A DNA stretch of 64,000 nt from Clostridia bacterium (lineage in GTDB: Bacteria > Bacillota > Clostridia > Acetivibrionales > DSM-2933), in assembly GCA_026418275.1 (NCBI GenBank), contig JAOABQ010000095.1, forward strand, positions 46,544-110,543, given 5' to 3'. Shown in pieces: positions 35,962 to 44,469 of this stretch (position 1 is the stretch's first letter; the number at the start of each line of letters is the position of its first letter). Position numbers and translations under genes: made by a program. The notes under the pieces are model-generated. The model ran no database searches. It worked only from the letters and a program-made list of their open reading frames with translations, and was not told the DNA's origin.

Positions 35962-36999
35962 TCACTCCTTTTCACAAGTTATTCTTTTTCGAATTAAATC
36001 AGCACGCTTTATATCCCGTTCATCCGGGTTTAACGGCCTTCCTGCGATTTTTTGCAGGTTTGCCGGCTGTATTGCAATGATAATTTCATCTAAAGTTTCA
36101 ATTTTTACATTTTTTATTATTCCCATATCAACGCCCAATCTAACATCCGAAAGAATTTTCAAGCTTTCATCCGAAGATATGATTCTGGCGTTTTCCAATA
36201 TGCCAAGAGATCGAAAAACCTTATCCTCAAACCGAAAGGAATTTTGCTTATAAAGTTCATTTCTAAGGATTCTCTCCTGTTCAATAATCTGCTTTGTAAT
36301 ACTGCTGATATTTCCAATAAGTTCTTCGTCTGTCTTACCTAAAGTGACTTGGTTGGATATCTGAAACATATTCCCATGAGCCTGGCTATTTTCCCCATGC
36401 AATCCCCGCACAGCAATTCCAAGCTTTCCACAGGCTTCTAAAATGCCACTGATATACCCAGTCATGGTAAGTGCAGGCAAGTGCATCATTACAGAAGCCC
36501 TGATACCGGTACCCAAATTTGTAGGACAGCAGGTTAAGTACCCGTAATTCCTACTGTATGCATATTCCAGCTTATTTTCCAACAAATTGTCAATTTCATC
36601 ACAAAGATTTCTGGCCTCTTCCATTTGCATACCTGGAAACAGAGATTGTATTCTTATATGATCCTCTTCATTGATCATGATACTGATCTTCTCGTCCTTA
36701 CTGACTAAAACCCCTGTTTGTGCGTGACTTTGCGCTAAATCCCTGCTTATGATATTCCTCTCCACCAAAGCCTCCCGGTCGATTGCACTTAGGCTTTGAA
36801 GATCGATAAACATAACTTTCTTTACCAGGGAATTGCCACTATTTAAAACAGCATTTTTGACCTCTTCCAGAATTACACTGCTTTGATCCCTGCCCATTTT
36901 AAAAGGAAAGGGATAGCCTTTAACATTTCTGGCAAGCCGAATCCGGCTGCTCACCACAACATCCCTTTCGGGTATTGTCCCTAAATCGAAGCCGCTCAT
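35962..36999 (-). CDS. mcsB: Protein-arginine kinase McsB
   Basis: A 345-residue ATP:guanido phosphotransferase-family kinase. The start VVSSRIRLARNVKGYPFP and the catalytic loop CCPTNLGTGIRASVMMHL are diagnostic, and RGLHGENSQAHGNMFQISNQ lies nearby as the substrate-side segment. It phosphorylates arginines on CtsR and on misfolded proteins, marking them for ClpC-ClpP. It is six bases from clpC and two from mcsA, so the operon is tight. Confidence 0.96.
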   Translation of the reverse strand: MSGFDLGTIPERDVVVSSRIRLARNVKGYPFPFKMGRDQSSVILEEVKNAVLNSGNSLVKKVMFIDLQSLSAIDREALVERNIISRDLAQSHAQTGVLVSKDEKISIMINEEDHIRIQSLFPGMQMEEARNLCDEIDNLLENKLEYAYSRNYGYLTCCPTNLGTGIRASVMMHLPALTMTGYISGILEACGKLGIAVRGLHGENSQAHGNMFQISNQVTLGKTDEELIGNISSITKQIIEQERILRNELYKQNSFRFEDKVFRSLGILENARIISSDESLKILSDVRLGVDMGIIKNVKIETLDEIIIAIQPANLQKIAGRPLNPDERDIKRADLIRKRITCEKE

Positions 37000-37001
37000 A
37001 T

Positions 37002-37511
37002 CTATCCACCTACCTCAATTTCCCTGATTTTATCTCTTATGTCCGCTGCCTTCTCATATTCTTCATTCTGAACTGCCGCATTCAACATTTGCTTCAATGT
37101 TTCAATTTCCCGGGTCTTCTCCATGCTCTTTGAGAACTTAGAGGGTTCTTTCCCATGGTGCTGAACATTTCCATGCAGCCTTTTAATGAGAGGCTTTACG
37201 CGCTCACCAAAGACATCATAGCAATTACCGCACCCAAACTTCCCTACCTTTTGAAACTCAACATAACTCATCCCGCATTGATTGCAAACAACGTCATTGT
37301 TTACCGTATTTACATTAGGCACCGGATGGGTCAAACTCATAAAACCGGATAAAAAATCATTTATATTAAAAGTTGTTTCAAATCCTATTTGCCCCTTTTC
37401 TTTTGAGCACTGATCACAAAGAAACATTTCAACTTTCTTATTGTTTATAATCTGCGTAAAATGTACATTTGCAATCCTCTTCTGACAATTTTGGCATAAC
37501 ATATGCCCCAC
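37002..37511 (-). CDS. mcsA: McsA, activator of protein-arginine kinase
   Basis: A 169-residue protein with four C-x-x-C zinc pairs (CQNCQKR, CDQCSKE, CNQCGMSY, CGNCYDVF) and a C-terminal UVR motif (NEEYEKAADIRDKIREIE). It activates McsB and tunes CtsR in heat and metal stress. It follows ctsR by about 118 bases. GGAGTGGGGCAT surrounds the start. Confidence 0.95.
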   Translation of the reverse strand: MGHMLCQNCQKRIANVHFTQIINNKKVEMFLCDQCSKEKGQIGFETTFNINDFLSGFMSLTHPVPNVNTVNNDVVCNQCGMSYVEFQKVGKFGCGNCYDVFGERVKPLIKRLHGNVQHHGKEPSKFSKSMEKTREIETLKQMLNAAVQNEEYEKAADIRDKIREIEVGG

Positions 37512-37629
37512 TCCTTTTTTTTACTTTACACCAATTTACCACCCAATCCATCCTATTACACAGCCTTCTTAAAAAACCAAAGTGTATCTTCTATTTTATA
37601 CAAGAAAGGGATAAAATTCCACCCCCATC

Positions 37630-38088
37630 TTAAACTAAAAGGCTCATAAGCATATTTTTAAGTAGGGAAGCACGGAATATATCTCTTTTGGGGAGAGGGA
37701 TATTCCCCAAAATTTTATCACTGATTGCCGCTCTCATAATACGAGCCTCTCTGGGAGATATGACTTCATAATCCACAAAATTATTGATGAACACTTCTGC
37801 AGACTGTTGGGAAATACTATCACCCATCGCCATAACGATATGTGTAAGATAATTTCCTACACGGTCCATGTGAATTCTTTTAATCCGGATATGTCCTCCC
37901 CCACCTCTTCTGCTTTCGACATAGTAGCCCTTATCATTGGTAAAGCGGGTGTCAATTACATAATTTATTTGTGATGGCACACAGTTAAACTGGTTTGCCA
38001 ATTCGTTTCTTTGTATCTCAATGGCTCCATTGGTGTCTTCAATTAACTGTTTAATAAATGCCTCGATTAGATCACTTAACTTTGCCAT
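37630..38088 (-). CDS. ctsR: Transcriptional repressor CtsR
   Basis: A 152-residue repressor. The winged HTH covers NELANQFNCVPSQINYVIDTRF, and the beta-wing holds the conserved glycine-rich ESRRGGGGHIRIKRI, which also senses heat. The C-terminal dimer domain follows. It represses class III heat-shock genes. Its own operator lies directly upstream, so the operon is autoregulated. TGAGGTGAAGAA precedes the ATG. Confidence 0.97.
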   Translation of the reverse strand: MAKLSDLIEAFIKQLIEDTNGAIEIQRNELANQFNCVPSQINYVIDTRFTNDKGYYVESRRGGGGHIRIKRIHMDRVGNYLTHIVMAMGDSISQQSAEVFINNFVDYEVISPREARIMRAAISDKILGNIPLPKRDIFRASLLKNMLMSLLV

Positions 38089-38106
38089 TTCTTCACCTCA
38101 ATTGAT

Positions 38107-38123
38107 TTTGACTTTCTTTGACT
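38107..38123 (-). promoter_or_regulatory. CtsR operator
   Basis: On the minus strand the sequence AGTCAAA-GAA-AGTCAAA is a heptad direct repeat with a 3-base spacer, matching the known CtsR box (RGTCAAA-NAN-RGTCAAA). It overlaps the start region just downstream of the -10 box and lies about 20 bases before the ctsR ATG. Confidence 0.93.
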
Positions 38124-38132
38124 TTCAATAAT

Positions 38133-38161
38133 ATTATAAAACAGATTTTTATTGAGTTCAA
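38133..38161 (-). promoter_or_regulatory. Sigma-A promoter of the ctsR operon
   Basis: On the minus strand TTGAAC (38156-38161) and TATAAT (38133-38138) are separated by 17 bases, a near-consensus vegetative promoter. The CtsR box lies directly downstream. Confidence 0.85.
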
Positions 38162-38174
38162 GATAAAAAACTAT

Positions 38175-38212
38175 AAAAAAACATGCAAAATAATCCTCCT
38201 GCATGTTTTTTT
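38175..38212 (-). terminator. Terminator after the 67-aa protein gene
   Basis: AAAAAAACATGC (38175-38186) and GCATGTTTTTTT (38201-38212) form a perfect 12-bp stem. It isolates the upstream small gene from the ctsR promoter. Confidence 0.88.
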
Positions 38213-38224
38213 GCTTATTTATCA

Positions 38225-38428
38225 TTAGTTGCTTCGTTTTTCGTCCGTTTTCACCGTATTTTTTGTATTGGGAGTTATTTCCTCCGTAACTTCTTCTAAA
38301 TGACGTGCGACTTTTCTCTGCCTGTCCGGCGTCATCCATTGGTCAAAGGAAGGAATAAACTCACCGTACCTGGTAACATCCTCAATCCTTTCATCCCGTA
38401 TATTTGTCTTATCATTTCGATTTGCCAT
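38225..38428 (-). CDS. Small hydrophilic protein of unknown function (67 aa)
   Basis: A 67-residue charged protein beginning MANRNDKTNIRDERIEDV and containing a short aromatic patch, YGEFIPSFDQWM. It has no signal, membrane segment or cysteine. AATAAGGAGAATAAATCC gives a clean ribosome site and start. Its own terminator separates it from ctsR. I do not recognise a family. The polar ends around one hydrophobic patch suggest a small binding protein, but that is only a guess. Confidence 0.6.
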   Translation of the reverse strand: MANRNDKTNIRDERIEDVTRYGEFIPSFDQWMTPDRQRKVARHLEEVTEEITPNTKNTVKTDEKRSN

Positions 38429-38699
38429 GGATTTATTCTCCTTATTGTTTAATCATTTGCATATCTTATTTTTTGCGGATTATTTGAAGCCTATACAAAA
38501 AAACTTCTTTAAAAATAATCGCTAAATCAGTCATTTCATAAAAGAATTTATATAATATAGAAATAATTACTATTTTATGCTATAATGTTTTTACTGGTGC
38601 GTCCAAAACCTCAAATCTTCCATTAGAGCCTGTACCGGTCCTTCAAATAGGTATTGTCGTTTTACTGCTAAATACTCGTGACTTAGAGCCAAATAATTT

Positions 38700-38798
38700 A
38701 CTGTTAAAAGTAGTATTAACCACTTAAAATGAATTGCTTACTGCAGCGATTTGATTTATGGAATACTACTATGTTTAATGCAAACAAGTATTCTATGC
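38700..38798. repeat. Fold-back repeat family R4, copy 2
   Basis: AGTAGTATT (38709-38717) pairs with AATACTACT (38762-38770). The right part, GATTTGATTTATGGAATACT followed by ATGTTTAATGCAAACAAGTA, is shared with copies near 6120, 28930 and 50170. It lies in the 38429-38984 gap upstream of the GGDEF gene, where no other feature is recognised. Confidence 0.6.
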
Positions 38799-38984
38799 AA
38801 CAAAAAAATTTATACCCTATTGCTTTATGAAGTGATCAATAAAAGCATTGGATGACTCTTATTATAATATAAGATTTATAGTGCTTTATATATAGATAAC
38901 ACAAGCTTTTAACCAATTAAAGTCAGCTTCTTTTAAGTTGAAGTCAGCTTTTTCTGAATTTATTTTATAGATTGGGGGCTTCTC

Positions 38985-41306
38985 ATGGTGAAGCAGTCTA
39001 CGGGAAAGCAGAATATAACACTTGGCATTATCCTCGGTCATTTCGAAGAAACCTGCCAGTCTTTAATTCTCCCGGGAATTATTGATTATGCTGAAAAAAA
39101 TAACATCAATCTAATTATCTTTAATGGCGCTACCATGGAAGAGCTTTGTTCGTATAACGATAACTTTAATATCATATCCCGGTTTATCAATAAAGAAAAC
39201 ATTGACGGTTTAATTATGCTGTCCGGGGTTATGGCCAACTTGATTCAGAGGAAAGAAGTCGAAAATCTTTGTAATTTATTCCTGCCTTTACCCGTTGTAA
39301 GCATCGCAATGTCTCTAGATGGGGTGCCCAGCATACTCATTGACAACACATCAGGCATCTGTGAAATTGTCAGTCATTTGATTGAAGTCCACCAATTTAA
39401 ACGGCTCGCCTTTGTGTGCGGACCAGCGGGTCATGAAGAGGCGGATGCGCGTTTTACTGCTTATAAAGAAGCGCTCATGAAGCATGGTATTGATTTTTCA
39501 GAAAACCTCATTGCTCCCGGCAATTTTTCAAACTATTCCGGTAAAGAAGCCGTCCGGCTTTTGATCGACGAGCGGAAAGAAAGAGTGGATGCATTTATAT
39601 CGGTTGATGACCATACAGCCCATGGCGTTGTAACAGCACTTAACGCCCGAGGGATAAGAGTGCCTGAAGATATCGCTGTAACCGGTTTTGATGATTCACG
39701 TGAGGCTAAATCATGTTTGCCTCCACTTACCACTGTGCATCAGCCTTTTTATGAGATGGGAAAAAAAGCGATTGAAACTGTATTAAGTAAACTTGCGGTG
39801 CTGGATGTCCCCATGAAAACATTTTTGCCAACCAAGATGGTAGTCAGAGAATCCTGCGGGTGTTTTTCAAATACGTTAGCTAAAGTGCATAAACTCAATG
39901 AATTGAATGGTCTTCCTTTATGGAGCGGCGAAAAAAATCATTTAGATATAGATGAAGTTGTGGATAAAGTGTTAAAGGAATTAGAGGAATACTCTTTGGA
40001 TAGAGCGGAAATTGAAGTTTTAATCCAGAATTTTTTTGTTTTTCTATCCAATTCTCCAGATGACTTCAAGGGTGAAAAAGGATTGCTAATGTCATTAAGG
40101 ACGTTATTACGGACTTATGCAAGCAAAGGACATAACATATTGCTATGGCATAACGCCCTTTCCATCATTCGAAATTGGTTTATGCAGAACTACTGCTCCG
40201 CGGAAAACTTTTATCTGTTGGAATATATACTCCACAAGGCCAGGCTTTTGATCAGCGAGGTAAGCTGGAGCCTTCATGAGTTTAATCAAAGCCGTACCGA
40301 CTTTAAACATTGGCTTTTAAGACAAGTAAGCCAGAAACTCATTATTTCTTTTGATTTTAATTCCCTTTTAAATGTGATTGAAGATGGCTTAAAAAACTTA
40401 GAAATAAAAGGTTGCCTGATTGTTCTATATACATATGAAAAATGTAACACTACTTTTGAATTCACAAGCGGCTCCCTACCCAAATATTCAAACCTGGTAT
40501 TCGCCTACAATAATTATGGCAGAATTCATCTTCCCCCCGGGGGATTCTCATTTTCAACAAAGGATATGATTCCCACCCTCCATGGGTTGGATTTGGAAAT
40601 GAGTAAAATTTTATTTATGCCTTTATTTTTTAACCAGGAGCAGTTCGGATACATTCTTTTTGAATATGCGGCACTGGAAAAGAGCATATATGAAACATTG
40701 CGCTGCCATATCAGCAGTGCAATTAAAGGATCTTTGCTGTATAGTGAACGCAAACAGGTAGAAAACACATTAAAAATTACGCTGCAGAAATTAGAACACC
40801 TTAACCATGAACTGAAAAACATTTCGATCATCGATGAATTAACACTGCTAAACAACCGCCGGGGCTTTTTCGAGGCTGCCAACGCTTACTACCGGCATGC
40901 TTATGCCGGAGGGCATACTTTTATCCTTTTCTTTATAGATTTGGACAACTTGAAGCATATTAATGATACTTTCGGGCATAAGGAAGGGGATAATTCCATT
41001 TTGTTTGCTTCCGATATATTAAAACAAACCTTCCGTAAGACGGATATTATCGCCCGGTTAGGCGGGGATGAATTTACAGTTTTGGTAGCAGACACTCCTA
41101 TGGAAGACATTTACAACATAAAAAGAAGACTGCAAAACAACATTGACAATTTCAACTTAAAATCGGAAAAACCCTATCACCTCTCTATGAGTGTAGGCCT
41201 GTCCATCTACACTCCGGACTGCAAACACTCTCTTGAAGAGCTTATGTCTCTTGCTGACAAAAATCTATATGAGGATAAGGCCAGAAAAAAAGCCTTGCAT
41301 TTATGA
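38985..41306 (+). CDS. Soluble LacI-type sensor/GGDEF diguanylate cyclase
   Basis: A 773-residue protein without signal or membrane segments. Residues 12-295 resemble the sugar-binding core of LacI/GalR repressors without their HTH (LGIILGHFEETCQSLILPGI, FVSVDDHTAHGVV-like ISVDDHTAHGVVTAL, GIRVPEDIAVTGFDDS). A helical/GAF-like middle (300-600) and a coiled coil lead to a GGDEF domain with the intact G693-G-D-E-F697 and an inhibitory RxxD site R684-K-T-D687. It should make c-di-GMP in response to a cytoplasmic ligand, likely a sugar. No EAL or PilZ partner is nearby. The gene ends at a shared terminator. Confidence 0.85.
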   Translation: MVKQSTGKQNITLGIILGHFEETCQSLILPGIIDYAEKNNINLIIFNGATMEELCSYNDNFNIISRFINKENIDGLIMLSGVMANLIQRKEVENLCNLFLPLPVVSIAMSLDGVPSILIDNTSGICEIVSHLIEVHQFKRLAFVCGPAGHEEADARFTAYKEALMKHGIDFSENLIAPGNFSNYSGKEAVRLLIDERKERVDAFISVDDHTAHGVVTALNARGIRVPEDIAVTGFDDSREAKSCLPPLTTVHQPFYEMGKKAIETVLSKLAVLDVPMKTFLPTKMVVRESCGCFSNTLAKVHKLNELNGLPLWSGEKNHLDIDEVVDKVLKELEEYSLDRAEIEVLIQNFFVFLSNSPDDFKGEKGLLMSLRTLLRTYASKGHNILLWHNALSIIRNWFMQNYCSAENFYLLEYILHKARLLISEVSWSLHEFNQSRTDFKHWLLRQVSQKLIISFDFNSLLNVIEDGLKNLEIKGCLIVLYTYEKCNTTFEFTSGSLPKYSNLVFAYNNYGRIHLPPGGFSFSTKDMIPTLHGLDLEMSKILFMPLFFNQEQFGYILFEYAALEKSIYETLRCHISSAIKGSLLYSERKQVENTLKITLQKLEHLNHELKNISIIDELTLLNNRRGFFEAANAYYRHAYAGGHTFILFFIDLDNLKHINDTFGHKEGDNSILFASDILKQTFRKTDIIARLGGDEFTVLVADTPMEDIYNIKRRLQNNIDNFNLKSEKPYHLSMSVGLSIYTPDCKHSLEELMSLADKNLYEDKARKKALHL

Positions 41307-41317
41307 TAAACCCTGAA

Positions 41318-41356
41318 TAATAAAAAAACCGCACTTAGTGCGGCTTTTTTTATTAT
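41318..41356. terminator. Shared bidirectional terminator
   Basis: The stem ATAAAAAAACCGCAC with GTGCGGCTTTTTTTAT has a 3-base loop. It lies between the convergent GGDEF and EF-G-like genes and overlaps the last codons of the latter. Confidence 0.88.
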
Positions 41357-43440
41357 TCATCATCATCTTCAGTCATATGTTTCTTCGCTTCCTCTATTAC
41401 CTTTTGGCTAATCATAGGCGGCGCTTCCTCATACCGCTCAAACCAAAGCTTAAAATATCCCCGACCTTGTGTCATTGATCTTAGATCCGTTGCGTACTTA
41501 AACATTTCCGCTTGAGGTACCTCGGCAACAACCTGCTGGATTCCATCCTCCTGAGGATTCATTCCGAGAATTCTGCCACGTCTTTTATTTAAGTCTCCAA
41601 TAATGTCTCCCATATAACTTTCAGGTATATAGACCTCTACACGCGCAATAGGCTCCAGTAATACTGGAGAGGCCTGTGCAAGGCCCTTTTTATATGCCTG
41701 ATAAGCAGCCATCTTAAATGCCATTTCAGAGGAGTCAACCGGGTGGAAGGATCCATCCACCAATGTGGCTTTCAAGTTAACCACCGGATATCCCGCCAAT
41801 ACTCCTTTATGAATACTTTCCTGCAGTCCCTTTTCAACTGCAGGGAAATATTGTCTTGGAACAGCTCCTCCAAATATTTTCTCTTCAAAATTCAGCTCTT
41901 CCTTATCTCCCGGTTCAAATTCAATCCATACATGCCCGTATTGACCATGTCCTCCGGATTGTTTCTTGTGCTTTCCTTCAATTTTTACTTTCTTCTTTAT
42001 TGTTTCCCTATATGGAACCTTCGGGTCTGCCAGGTTAACCGATACACCAAATTTTGCTTTCAGCTTGCTTACAATTACATCCAGATGTTGTTCTCCCACC
42101 CCGGAAATTAGGGTCTGGTGTGTTTCGGAATTCAGTTCAACTTTAAATGTAGGATCTTCATCTTGCAGTTTATGAAGGCCGGAGCCTATTTTTTCCTCAT
42201 CACCCTTTGACTTTGGCTCTACAGCAAGGGATATGGAGGGCTCAGGAAAACAAATTTTATCCAGTATTACCGGCTTGGCTTGCTCACAAAGTGTGTCATT
42301 GGTATTGGTATTTTGAAGCTTGGCAACTGCACCAATATCTCCTGCAATGAGCTTATCCGTGGGCACTTGTTTCTTTCCTCTCATAATAAAAACCTGAGCA
42401 ATTTTCTCCGGTTTTTCGGTTCTTGAATTGAATACTGTAGAATCGGATTTTAATGTACCGGAATACACTCTGAACATTGAAATTTTACCAACAAAGGGGT
42501 CGGCAATGGTCTTGAATACCAGCGCGGAAAGTGGTGCGTCGGCAGCAGTTTTTAATTCTACCGTCTCATCACTGTTTAACTTCTTCGCTTTTATGACCGG
42601 ATTATCTGCCGGAGACGGCATATATTCAATCACTGCATCCATAATAGGGGTAACACCAAGGTTATTTAATGCAGACCCACAAAATACAGGTACCAAGGAT
42701 CCGCTGCCAATTCCCATACGGATACCTCTGCGGATTTCCTCGGGTGTAAAAGCCTCTCCTCCGAAGAATTTTTCCATCAACGCTTCATCCGTTTCTGCAA
42801 TTGCTTCGTTCAAAGCATCCTTAATCTCCTCAATCTTACTTTTTAAGCTTGAAGGAATCGCTATATCAATCAATTTATCCTTATCAAATTTTTTTGCTGT
42901 CACGTTGATAATATCTACATAGCCTACAAATTTTTCTCCTTCCAGAATAGGGAGCTGAAATGCAATGATACCTTTTCCAAAGGTGTTGATCAATTGATCA
43001 AGTACCGTAAAAAAGTTTGCATTTTCCTCCTCCATCTTACTTACAAAGAACATTTTGGGGATTCCCTGATCTTTTGCATAAGCCCAGGACTTTTCAGTAC
43101 CTACTGCTACCCCACTTTTTCCGGAAACAAGGATTACCGCACTGTCCGCAACGCGTATACCTTGTTTTACCTCTCCCACAAAATCAAAATATCCCGGGGT
43201 ATCAATCACATTAATTTTATAGTCCTTCCATTCGCAAGGGGCCAGTGCAGTACTTATAGAGGTCTTTCTTTTTATTTCCTCAGGATCATAGTCTGTTGTA
43301 GTCGTACCGTCTGCTACTTTTCCAAACCTGTCAAGCACGCCTGTATTATACAGCATTGCTTCTGCAAGGGTAGTTTTGCCTGCTCCTCCGTGGGATATTA
43401 AGCAGATATTGCGGATTTTCTCGACAAGATAATCTTTCAT
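41353..43440 (-). CDS. Elongation factor G paralogue (EF-G2/FusA2-like)
   Basis: A 695-residue translational GTPase with the five-domain EF-G layout. The G1 loop is HGGAGKTT (17-24) instead of HxDHGKTT, G3 is DTPGYFDF (80-87), and G4 reads S134-K-M-E137 where canonical EF-G has NKMD. The domain IV tip is intact (GGHGQYGHV). It stands alone, not with tufA, rpsL and rpsG, so it is likely the secondary EF-G2, whose exact job is unsettled. The SKME variant could alter guanine binding. It is transcribed divergently from the large secreted protein gene. Confidence 0.88.
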   Translation of the reverse strand: MKDYLVEKIRNICLISHGGAGKTTLAEAMLYNTGVLDRFGKVADGTTTTDYDPEEIKRKTSISTALAPCEWKDYKINVIDTPGYFDFVGEVKQGIRVADSAVILVSGKSGVAVGTEKSWAYAKDQGIPKMFFVSKMEEENANFFTVLDQLINTFGKGIIAFQLPILEGEKFVGYVDIINVTAKKFDKDKLIDIAIPSSLKSKIEEIKDALNEAIAETDEALMEKFFGGEAFTPEEIRRGIRMGIGSGSLVPVFCGSALNNLGVTPIMDAVIEYMPSPADNPVIKAKKLNSDETVELKTAADAPLSALVFKTIADPFVGKISMFRVYSGTLKSDSTVFNSRTEKPEKIAQVFIMRGKKQVPTDKLIAGDIGAVAKLQNTNTNDTLCEQAKPVILDKICFPEPSISLAVEPKSKGDEEKIGSGLHKLQDEDPTFKVELNSETHQTLISGVGEQHLDVIVSKLKAKFGVSVNLADPKVPYRETIKKKVKIEGKHKKQSGGHGQYGHVWIEFEPGDKEELNFEEKIFGGAVPRQYFPAVEKGLQESIHKGVLAGYPVVNLKATLVDGSFHPVDSSEMAFKMAAYQAYKKGLAQASPVLLEPIARVEVYIPESYMGDIIGDLNKRRGRILGMNPQEDGIQQVVAEVPQAEMFKYATDLRSMTQGRGYFKLWFERYEEAPPMISQKVIEEAKKHMTEDDDE

Positions 43441-44235
43441 ACTAAATTCCCCCTTATTTTGTTAACTTTATATGTAGTTTTACTACTTCATAAGTTTTGG
43501 ACCTAAAAGTAATTAAAAATTCATAGAATGTTAAAAAATTCAGAACACTACCTACATGGACAACCAAAGATACAATGAGTGATTTTCAGTGAGCAAAGCA
43601 CCTATGGGAAATGTTAGTCTGCAAACCGGTATCATCACCTTAAGATTTGGTTATGCATAAATAATCAACTAAAAAAAGCTATTGATTTCTCAAAGGTCTT
43701 AGCAAATCCGGTATTTTATTCTGCAACTTTTACTATGTTTATACTATTTTATCTTCAAGAAGCATTATAATAACTATTCTATTTTTTTTTGATTTTTCCT
43801 TTCGAATTGTTAAATATTTTAAAAAAAAATTAACATTTTTGAATCTTGAACCATTGGGAATAATCTGTTATTTTTAAGAGTTCAAGGTCAAACTTTTCCC
43901 AAAGTATTCACATTTCTTCCTCTCTTATTGTCCAAATTAACTATGTGATTAAAAGTCTATTCTATTTCCTTTAGCTTATTCGTATTATTTGGTTTTATAT
44001 TAGATTTAACTTTAGAAATAAGTTCATCAAAGGGTTCTAAATTAAACGCTTATATTTTTAATCCATTTTTGACTACTTTATGATTCTGTTATTCAAGCAT
44101 CTCTTTTTAAGAATCTCCTTTTTCTCATTGTTATATCTGTCCCTTTTCTGGCTTTGAGAATATATCTTTTTAAATATTCAAGATGCTACAATAAAAAATT
44201 ATTGACATTAAGATGTTAGAAAGTTAAAATAATAT

Positions 44236-44245
44236 TAAGCGCTTA
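44236..44245. promoter_or_regulatory. Operator candidate TAAGCGCTTA
   Basis: A 10-bp perfect palindrome 225 bases before the secreted protein gene, sharing the AAGCGCTT core with 44406-44413 and with 6206-6219. A LacI-family or CcpA-type regulator is possible. A related AAACGCTT lies near 44044. Confidence 0.35.
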
Positions 44246-44405
44246 TATTTCTAGCAATTCTTATAATTTCACTAGGCTGTCAAAAAATTTATTAATATTA
44301 TTAATATTCCCATAAGCCATTCAACAATTTGTGTTATGAGATTTCAATCAGATAGGAGGTGAACTCACAGCTAGTAATTGATTGCTTTTCACTTTATAAT
44401 TTTTT

Positions 44406-44413
44406 AAGCGCTT
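44406..44413. promoter_or_regulatory. Operator candidate AAGCGCTT near the start of the secreted gene
   Basis: TTAAGCGCTTTTAA lies about 57 bases upstream of the ATG, a place where a bound repressor could block transcription. Apart from these palindromes, the 43441-44469 gap shows only A/T-rich sequence. Confidence 0.35.
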
Positions 44414-44469
44414 TTAATATTTCAGTAATCAAGTATGAATTTAACTTTATATCATGAAAGGAGTTTCTT

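Noticed and set aside
38076..38339. An 87-codon minus-strand frame between the 67-aa gene and ctsR
   Set aside because: It overlaps the 67-aa gene, a terminator, the promoter and the CtsR box, and has no ribosome site.
42428..42922. A 164-codon frame antisense to the EF-G-like gene
   Set aside because: It is a shadow of a conserved coding region, with no start signal.
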